64,000 nt of DNA, from assembly GCA_030512335.1 (NCBI GenBank), contig JAULSU010000003.1:3906001-3970000 (forward strand), written 5' to 3'. This document shows positions 56,501 to 64,000 of the stretch, one piece after another; within the stretch, counting starts at the first letter, position 1; each line of letters begins with the position of its first letter. Origin of the DNA: Immersiella caudata. Lineage: Eukaryota; Ascomycota; Sordariomycetes; Sordariales; Lasiosphaeriaceae. The translations under genes and the position numbers were made by a program. The notes under the pieces were generated by a model that saw nothing but the letters and a program-made list of their open reading frames with translations, ran no database searches and had not been told where the DNA came from.

Positions 56501-58824
56501 GGGGATAATGTAGCGGAAGATGTTCGGAATCAATGTCTCTTCGTCGTGAGACATACCGGCACGGAAATGTGTGACCCCAAGATCTGTCTGCTTGTACCAC
56601 CGCTTATCACTGGTCGGGATGAGGATATGGGACCCAGAGATCATACCCAGACCACCGAGCTCCTTGGGAGTGTAAAACACCGCGGGCGGGAAACGGGACG
56701 GCATCTTGGAGTTCAGGCCAATCTTGACTCGGGTTTGGATTTTGGTCTCGCACTTGACGATGGTGTCAAGCAGATTGACGGTAGAGACAGCAGCCTCACG
56801 GTAATACGTGAATAGCGCGATCAATGCCGTATTCCACTTATTGGCGATCTTTGTGAATGTAGTGGATCCAGAAGACATCAGAATCTGGCGGATTCGGTTA
56901 TTGAACTTCTGGATATCTTCCTCTGTCACTTGCAAGAAGGCGTGAGCCGTTCGCTCCTTGGTCGTGTTGTCCACGAGCGACCAGACGCTGTCCTTGACGG
57001 GGAACTCGTCGTTCTGGTTGCGGATCTTTGGCAGGATGCGCACCTCGAAACCGCACATCGAGAAAAGGAGGTTGGGATTGTCCCGGCTGTAAACACTTGC
57101 AAATGTGTCTTCCCACTCAATCGTAGTCACTGACCTGGGCAGGCGGTTCTTCAAGTCCCAGAAGGCAGCTCTGCCAAGATTGACATCGTGTCTCATCAGC
57201 CGCATCCTCGAGTCCCTGGGCCAGCACTTTTTGCTCTTGTACCCGATGACGTTCTCAAAATTGGGATCGGGCTGCTCTGTGAGAAACCGCTGAATCAAGT
57301 CGCGAGACTCGTCTGCTGTGAATCGCAGAAAGACCCAGATCTTGTCGATGTACCTCGTGTACAGTCGAATGGGGTGTCTTGTCTCGGTCTCGCGGTCCCG
57401 GAACTGAAGGAAATCGTTCGGGCTCTGCGGGGGGCCGGCGATCTCGCTGGCGCGCTGTGGGCCAAGGAGCAAGAGGTCAAGAATGAGACCATAGTATTGG
57501 AAGACAAAGGCCGAGAATTGGAGGCCGCGGATCATGCCATAGCTGTTGACGTGATTCATGTCCTTGTATGTGAGCGTGACATTGTTCTTGGCTGTGATGT
57601 AGTCCGCCAAGTTGTGGTCCATGATCAGTCTCAGGAGTTGGTTGAGCAACGTTAACTCAATCTTCTCGTAGACCTTGGAGAGTTGCGTTTCGATCATGAC
57701 GTTGCACTCGCCATCTGCCGTTTCCCAGACCTTGTCGAGATTGTTGATACCTTGAGCCCACTTGTAAACGAGCAGAGGTGGAACTTCTGAGTCGGAAGGC
57801 TTGATCCAGGCAGGGAACAGATGGCGCTGGTCAGCCTGGTACCAGAGATACTGGTCCAAATAAGCATCGCTGATCTTCTCAATGGGCTCAATGTCATAGA
57901 CTGGGTTAATCGTGCTGTAGTTGTCATTCATGTCAATGCCAACTTCTTTGAAGGCTCTTTGGGTGAGGAGGAACCGCTTGATACGTTCCAGCGTGGTGCC
58001 CGGGCTGTCATAGGCTTGCTCGATCAAAGCCAACTCTTCACGCTGGCTCTGGTTGAGTCTGCCTTTGGTTGAGTAAGCCTCGCGAAGGCGCTCCAAGGCC
58101 AAAATGAGGATCTTGGTGTCGTGCTTGTAAGAAACACTAGGGAAGGGGATGGGCGAGAATTTCCGAGATTCCAGCCAGTGCACTGTGGTGGTGTAGATGG
58201 CAACGGCTTCTTCAGACGAAACGTAAGGTCCGTCTTTCATGTGGTTATGTTGCCTCTCCTGCTCGGCTTTGAGCCACAATCGAGTCAAGCGACCGACATT
58301 CTTCTTGGCGACGGTCTTGTCGACAGTGGCACCGCGGCGAATGCGCTCCCGGTTGTAATGAGCGACAGAGATCCACCAGTCAGCCTTGGACTTGACATAT
58401 CGAAGGATGATGTTCTCGATGGCCGCTGGCAACCCAGGCACTTTCCAGGGGATGTTGCTCTTCCAGCATCTCCATGCCTCTGAAAGATGCTGGAGGACAG
58501 TGTTCACCTTGTTCTGCTTGATGCCCTCCGGCATCATGTCCATGAGGTCGGCCATGACGGAAGCACGAAGCTCGAGGTCAAAGTGAGACTCCACTCGTTG
58601 TTTCGTGACTGTCTTAGCAACGCCCTTGCTGTGTCGGCCCTCAAATTGGCGCGAGAGCAAGTTACCGAGCCAGCGTTCCAGCAGTGGGATAATGCCACGC
58701 ATGAAGAAAAGCCAGACTCTCCATGCTGGTGCCCAGAAACCGCATCCTGGACCCTTGCCCACTGGGCCAGCGTTGAATCGGTAGTAGATCAAGTGCTTGA
58801 GGTCCTTGCAGGACCGAATCTGGT

Positions 58825-58855
<31 letters not shown>

Positions 58856-60730
58856 TGTCAGTTGTCCAACGTGGTTGAAGGCGTAAAGAATGCCATCAGC
58901 AAGCTGGAAGGCGTCGATATTTCCAAGACGGTATTGGACCTGGGCGTCGACGATGAGCTTGGTTAATCTCAGAATCTCTCGCATGAGATGGAAAGCGTTT
59001 CCGAAACGTGACTTCTTCCGCTCCTTGGTTGTCAATGTCTTGACGGGCTTCAGGTTGAAGTTGTAATCCAAATGGAGGTAGGTGAGGTTCTTGCGATGAA
59101 TCAACAAGTTGAGCATGTTGAAACCTTGACGACAAACCTGCAGGCCAGCCTCCACCCAGTCAATGGTTGTCTGCTGGAAGAACTTGGTCTGCTTCAAAGT
59201 GGAGAGCAGATTCTGCTTTTGAAGCGCCTTGGGTCTCTTCTTGTGTAGCTCATTGAGGACATAGGTCTTCAGGAGCTTCTGATAAGACACTCTCACCTTG
59301 ACCGGCTGCTTTGGCGGGCAGTGCTGGAGGTACCAGTGTTTAACCAGAGGCACATCTTGTGCACGAACCATGCGGCCTGAGCGACGATCGAATGGGAAGG
59401 GCGCCCACCACAGCTCGATCGCAGCAGCTGTCTCGTCGGTGTATAGCTCCTCATCAGAGAGAAACGGCTCAACCCCGGCGGGTAACTCGAACGCATCCTC
59501 ATCTGGCTCCTCGTTGCTCCCGTTGCCAAAGAGCTCATCCTCATGGCTAACAGTAAGATTCTTCGGCGCCACCGAGCGCGAGGATATAGGGTTGATGGCG
59601 GTGTCGAAATAGAAAGCCGGAAGGTTAAGGTCCTCAGTGCGGTTGTACACAATCTGGGGGTACGAGTGCCATGACAGATGGACGCTTCGCGGAAGGGCGT
59701 TGTAAAGGAAGGGGTATGAGACTTTGCACTCTGTTCTGATCGGATTCCTGAAGATGATCCGGTCCATGGCGTTAAATTCGCCAAAATCTTCGTCGTTTGG
59801 ATCGATATCCTTGTAAAGGGGCTCGAAACGTGGCCCGCCAGGTAGCGCAACATTGAGGGCTTTCGCTGTGAGAAAGCTCTTGAGCTCAAAAAGATAGTAG
59901 TGGTTCTTATCGACAACCTCGGACACCAGTGGCCGACTGAGACGGAACAAGCTAGCCATTTGAGGCAGAGTAAGATTCCATGTCCTGTAGCTAGGGCCAT
60001 TGACGTGTGATGTATCTAGCAGCGGCTGATGGTCGTAAAACCACTCGTAAACGGCTGCCTCCTCCTCTTCGTCAAGTTCCATCTGGATGGGCTCCAGGGG
60101 CTCGACGTCCTCCAAGTTCTCTGACCATGAAAGAGGGGGTTCCTCATCATCAAACGGCGGAAAGCGCATGCGCTTGAACAGTCTCCTGTCACTTTTTTCC
60201 TTGCGCATAACTGTCCACATGGTCGCCCATTGCGCAAAGAACACGGGCTCGATGACGCGAGGGATTTCGTTGACGAGTGTCAGGCAACCGTTGACGTGAT
60301 AGAGCACCTTGACCTCCCTGGCTGACTCCCAGGGCATGGGCATGTTCTCGAGCAGCTTCATGACCGCGTGCGGCATGAACTTGAGCGCACCGAGATAACT
60401 GCGCTTGTCGCTGGTGTACTTCTTTTGCGACACGTCGCCAATGTCCTTGACGATCTTGCGCAGATGCTCCGGCGGCATGTCGGCCTTCTGTGTTTCCACA
60501 AAGCCTCCCTTCCTCTTCTCCCCAAAGCGATGGCGCTGCATACGAAGCCATTCTTTCTTCTTCTGCGCAAACTTGGCGATCTGGGGATCCGTCGGCGGTC
60601 GGTAGCCCGGGGGCGGCGGGGCGGGGATGGCTGGAGGAGGGGGAAGCGACGACGGGCCGGGCGGCGGAGGTGGTGGAGGGGGAGGAGGGCCCCACCCCGG
60701 GGGGGGCGGTGGTGGTGGTAGGGACGACAT
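53558..60730 (-). CDS. PRP8: PRP8, central U5 snRNP spliceosome protein
   Basis: This is the largest and most conserved spliceosomal protein. It holds the catalytic RNA core and contacts 5' splice site, branch site and 3' splice site. Two exons, 60730-56093 and 56038-53558, are joined by one 54-bp intron (56039-56092, GTATGA...TATAG) in phase 0 between GFE and ESMKFKKL. The product is 2372 residues. The N-terminus is a polyproline/glycine tract (about 45 residues). Next come the conserved NTD, the large domain (reverse-transcriptase-like and endonuclease-like parts), the RNase H-like domain (SRLILILRALHVNQDK region), and the C-terminal Jab1/MPN domain (PQHELLKDLEPLGVIHTMSG; MDVTDHARLLQAHPTWDK). 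It ends in DIWVDRQDNFA. The reading frame is uninterrupted, so no PRP8 intein is present, unlike in many other fungi. AAR2, its assembly chaperone, lies in the same window. Confidence 0.98.
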
Positions 60731-61343
60731 CTCGTAGGGGTTGGGCGCGCTCTGAGATGGGCTTCAGGCGGAGATGAAGCTTTCGTCGAGCCTCACGGGC
60801 CGCGCAGAGGCGGGCTGCTGCGCGTTGGTCAAGCAAGCAATTCCAGCTCGGTCGATGCCGAAAACTTCGTGTCTTTGAAGTTGAATGTAATCTATTGCCG
60901 TGGGAGACGGACTCGCAGCAGTTCACAGCGATGACCGCTTTGGTGGCTTAGCGAGTTGATGAAGCCAAAAATTGGCTGATCGTCTTCACGGAAAAACTCA
61001 ATCTTTCGCGACAACGATGGTAGGTCGAGTCGCGTGAACCTGGAAGCTAGCGTCTCTACCCCTGCTCTACGCTGCGGTGGCAAGTCCCCGATAAAATCAT
61101 GCCCCGCAAAAGTCATCAGCCGCTTTCGCGGTGTGCAACTGCCCTGCCAACTGCCTTACGCATTCGCTCTGCAAATGAATGTAATGCCATTGAATAGTCC
61201 AGTTCTGGAACTAACAACTAGAAAAAAACACTGCTGCTAGGTCGAGGCATCTAGGGGTTGTTCTAGCAAAGTGTAGGCTAATGAAAGTACAACCTACGAA
61301 CTTCGATCACGTCTGTCCCTAGCAGCAACAGGTGGCCTTTACA

Positions 61344-61376
61344 AGCAAATCCCCAGTTATGTAGCGGGGATTTGCT
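61344..61376 (+). repeat. Perfect 11-bp inverted repeat with 11-nt loop
   Basis: AGCAAATCCCC (61344-61354) is followed, after an 11-nt loop, by its exact reverse complement GGGGATTTGCT (61366-61376). An 11/11 match is unusual by chance. It lies just beyond the stop codon of the small minus-strand frame at 61375 and between two divergent housekeeping promoters. It could be a bidirectional terminator-like hairpin or a regulator-binding palindrome. Confidence 0.7.
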
Positions 61377-61671
61377 ATTGCTGAGAGGCAGTCCTCTTGG
61401 CCCCTGAAGATCGTGGTGACACCTCAAGCCCGCATCGGTCCCAGGTTGGTTGGGCGCATCTGTCGAGAGGCTCTTGAATTTGTGGAGCATTCTCAAGATC
61501 TATTGGAAGCGGTAAGCTAACCGGGCGGAGGACGCGCGAGAACGCAGTGAGAGTCTCTGGGTCAAATATCATTGGATCGTCAACTCTCCCCGCAACCAAG
61601 TGCTGCATTTCTAGAAGAACGACTACATCAGTATTCTTTGAATCAACGGCCGGAGCCTTTGATGGATGCAC
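61375..61671 (-). CDS. Candidate small protein or exon, family unknown
   Basis: A minus-strand frame of about 98 codons, open from a TGA near 61681 down to TAG at 61375, has a protein-like middle (VDDPMIFDPETLTAFSRVLR; LPLPIDLENAPQIQEPLD). If translation starts at its internal ATG, the product is 77 residues; otherwise it is an exon of a spliced gene whose other exons I could not place. The opposite strand also has protein-like frames here, so the direction is uncertain. No family is recognised. Confidence 0.2.
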   Translation of the reverse strand: MHPSKAPAVDSKNTDVVVLLEMQHLVAGRVDDPMIFDPETLTAFSRVLRPVSLPLPIDLENAPQIQEPLDRCAQPTWDRCGLEVSPRSSGAKRTASQQ

Positions 61672-62001
61672 TCTTCAGACTGTGCGGGTGAAGTATTGAG
61701 AGCGACGCTAGCCCATTGCGAGGAGCTTTACTCTCAGCTATTGGCCACAGGTAGCTCCGCACAGGAAGGCAAGTGGGTCTGGTTAGTCTCAGTAGCGACC
61801 GCCGCTTTTGAGTCACCCAGTTCTGGTTCCCGGCTAGCCCCAGACCCCCCCACCAAAATCGCCATTCAGCGAAAATAATTACAGCCCCTCCGCTCACATT
61901 TTGCTGTGACCTCCGTCTAGCCGCGACCGCTCGCGCATTGAATTTCCCCCCGCCTCACCACCCGGAGTCCACATTTTGGTCAGCCTCAGTAGACCGCAAT
62001 C

Positions 62002-64000
62002 ATGTCTCGATTTTTCCGCGGCGGTGACGACTCCTCTTCCGAGAGCAGCTCTGACGAGGAGGATCTGTCCTTGTCTGAGGAGGAGACCACAACCAAGGAC
62101 CAGCAGTCTGAGGATGAGTCCTCTGACGACTTCGACGATGACGAGGATGAGTCGGAGGAGTCGAGCGACGATGATGACGGAGATAAGCCAAAGGGCCTGT
62201 CCAGGTTCTTGCTCGACCAGGATTCTTCGGAAAGCGAAGAGGAGGACGTAGAAGCCACGACTAAGGTCAAGAGCGCCAAAGACAAGCGACACGATGAGCT
62301 CGAGGCTACCATCACTGGGATTCAAAACGGGCAGAAGATCAATGATTGGCATCTTATCGCAAACGGTGGGTGCGCCCAGATTTCAGAGACGGGGAGAAGT
62401 ACTGACATCGGCCGCAGAGTTTGATAAGCTCAATCGCCAGGTCGTCAAGCTACAAGATGGCGGGAAGGCGCCCAAGTCCTACATCAAGTGCCTTGTGCAG
62501 CTGGAGGACTTCATGAACGAGACCATTGCGAAGCAAAAGGTCACCCCGAAGAAGATGAATGCCACCAATGCCCGTGGCCTGAACGCCGTCAAGCAAAAAA
62601 TCAAGAAGAACAACAAGGACTACCAGGAACAGATCGACGCCTACCGAAAGGACAGCGATGCCTTCATGGAGTCGGACGAAGAGGAGGTCCCCGTGCCCAA
62701 GAAGGTCGCTAAGCCCAAGTTCGAGGCTTTTACCGCGGCCGATGAAGACGAGGATGCTTCTGGCTTCGAGACCGTTGGCAAGGGTGGCAAGGCCCTCCAG
62801 TTCACCCCCGAGAGCATCTTCAAGCACCTCCGAACTATTCTGGAGTCCAGAGGCAAGAAGAACACCGACCGCCAGGAGCAGATCAGCATCATGGAGAAGC
62901 TTTTCAAGGTGGCCGAGACCCCTTATCAGAAGATCCGCGTTCTCATGACACTGGTTTCTGCACGGTTCGACCTCGGCTCTGGTGGCGCATCGTCTATGCC
63001 TCTCGAGCATTGGAAGTCTGCCGAGAAGGAACTTGGGGTTCTCCTCCACATTCTTGAGGTAGCCAAGGATCACATTGTCATCGAGGGCGCCGAAGAGTGG
63101 GAGGACGACGAGAGGGCCCCTACCCTCGAGGAAGGCCAAAAGTACATCAAGATCCCCGGAAGCATCGTGTCGTATATTGAGCGTCTCGATGACGAGCTCA
63201 CTCGCTCGCTGCAGGCGATCGACCCTCACACCTCTGAGTACATCGAAAGACTGACGGACGAGGGCTCCCTCTACAACATCATCTTCCAGGGGCAGCTTTA
63301 CTACGAGGCTCTGCAAAAGGACGCCTCGCTCGAGGTACCCCAGGAAAGTCTGAACAGAATCATCCAGCGCCGCCTGGATCACGTTTATTACAAGGTATGT
63401 TCTACCCTCTCATCATAACCTGACTACTTTCTAATCATTTGAAAGCCCGCCCAAGTCGTCAAGATTCTTGAGGAGAACTCCTGGAAGCAGGTTTCCAGCA
63501 GTTTGGACTCCAAGATCACGCCGCGCAGCCAGTCTGAGGAGGCCATTCAACTCATCAACACGCTATGCAGCTACCTCTTTGAGAATAGCGAGGGTATTAT
63601 TCGTGCCCGCGCCATGCTCTGCCAGATCTACTTCCTTGCTCTGCACGACGAGTACTATAAGGCACGCGATATGATGCTCACGTCGCATTTGCAAGAGAAC
63701 ATCGCCAACTTCGATATCACGAGCCAGATTCTCTACAACAGGACGTTGGTGCAGGTTGGCCTCTGCGCTTTCCGCAAGGGTCTCGTCTACGATGCCCAGA
63801 ACACTCTCCAGGAAATTTGCGGCAGCGGTCGTCAAAAGGAGCTCCTTGCCCAGGGTGTCATGATCCAACGATTCCACCAAGTGACACCAGAGCAGGAGCG
63901 TCTGGAGAAGCAACGCCAGCTGCCCTTCCACATGCACATAAACCTCGAGCTGTTAGAGTGCGTTTATCTTACCTGCAGCATGCTTCTCGAGATTCCTCTT
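62002..64000 (+). CDS. NIP1: Eukaryotic translation initiation factor 3 subunit c, NIP1 (3' partial)
   Basis: This is eIF3c/Nip1, a core subunit of the eIF3 complex that binds the 40S ribosome and, through its N-terminus, eIF1 and eIF5 to control start-codon choice. Exons are 62002-62365, 62418-63394 and 63446 to the window end, 632 codons so far. The gene continues beyond 64000. The N-terminus is MSRFFRGGDDSSSESSSDEE, the family hallmark, followed by ~100 acidic Ser/Asp/Glu residues of CK2-site type. Downstream landmarks are DWHLIANEFDKLNRQV, ALQFTPESIFKHLRTILESR, SARFDLGSG, LDHVYYKPAQVVKILEENSW and HMHINLELLECVYLTCSMLL. The C-terminal PCI domain is outside the window. Introns are 52 and 51 bp with GTGGGT and GTATGT donors. 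The first ATG fits the family N-terminus exactly. Confidence 0.96.

Larger units (their letters stand above)
60731..62001. other. Divergent promoter region of PRP8 and eIF3c
   Basis: A 1.27-kb region between the divergent starts of two highly expressed housekeeping genes. It should contain both promoters. It also holds a perfect hairpin (61344-61376) and a small protein-like minus-strand frame (61375-61671), listed separately. No RNA gene was recognised. Confidence 0.6.

Noticed and set aside
62450..63382. Minus-strand 310-codon frame opposite eIF3c
   Set aside because: Antisense shadow of strongly biased eIF3c codons, with no independent features.

Overview
This is a window of nuclear DNA from a filamentous ascomycete, most likely a sordariomycete close to Sordariales. 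The reasons are: small introns (mostly 45-130 bp) with CTAAC/CTGAC-type branch sites; a single dispersed 5S rRNA gene that looks like the Neurospora-type 5S; C- or G-ending codon preference; and gene families typical of Pezizomycotina, including the Magnaporthe/Fusarium-type regulator CON7 and a fused THI20-type thiamine gene. The species cannot be named from the sequence alone. Nothing looks bacterial, viral or transposon-derived.

Layout. 1-10 kb: the 3' part of a Rictor/AVO3 TORC2 subunit, a ten-exon THI20-type HMP-P kinase/TenA gene, and the DEAD-box helicase DBP2, which has an unusually long intron. 10-23.4 kb: about 13 kb with no secure gene, ending in the probable promoter and leader of CON7 (TATA box, ATG-depleted leader, one uORF). 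23.4-25.3 kb: CON7. 25.3-28.4 kb: another empty stretch. 28.4-42 kb: a compact block with AAR2, SNF8 (ESCRT-II), an Mpv17/PMP22-family membrane protein, an unrecognised Cys-rich protein, a hemerythrin-domain protein with a probable mitochondrial presequence, and RAD26 (CSB/ERCC6). 42.7 kb: a 5S rRNA gene. 42.8-53.5 kb: a sparse region containing a SANT/Myb-domain protein. 53.6-60.7 kb: PRP8. 62 kb to the end: the 5' part of eIF3c (NIP1), divergent from PRP8 across a 1.27-kb shared region.

How the genes relate. Most are housekeeping genes for nutrient signalling (Rictor), cofactor supply (THI20), RNA metabolism (DBP2, AAR2, PRP8, 5S), transcription-coupled repair (RAD26), endosomal sorting (SNF8) and translation (eIF3c). 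AAR2 and PRP8, known partners in U5 snRNP biogenesis, lie about 25 kb apart. The two likely transcriptional regulators, CON7 and the SANT/Myb gene, both sit in multi-kilobase gene-poor stretches, while the housekeeping genes are tightly packed.

I did not find a novel multi-gene system. The points most worth a second look are: two GC-AG introns in THI20; the 467-bp DBP2 intron at a site that matches the known autoregulatory DBP2 intron; the CON7 leader and uORF; a decayed 32-nt-period repeat filling a 439-bp intron; an uncharacterised Cys-rich protein; and a few small protein-like frames with no assignable family.
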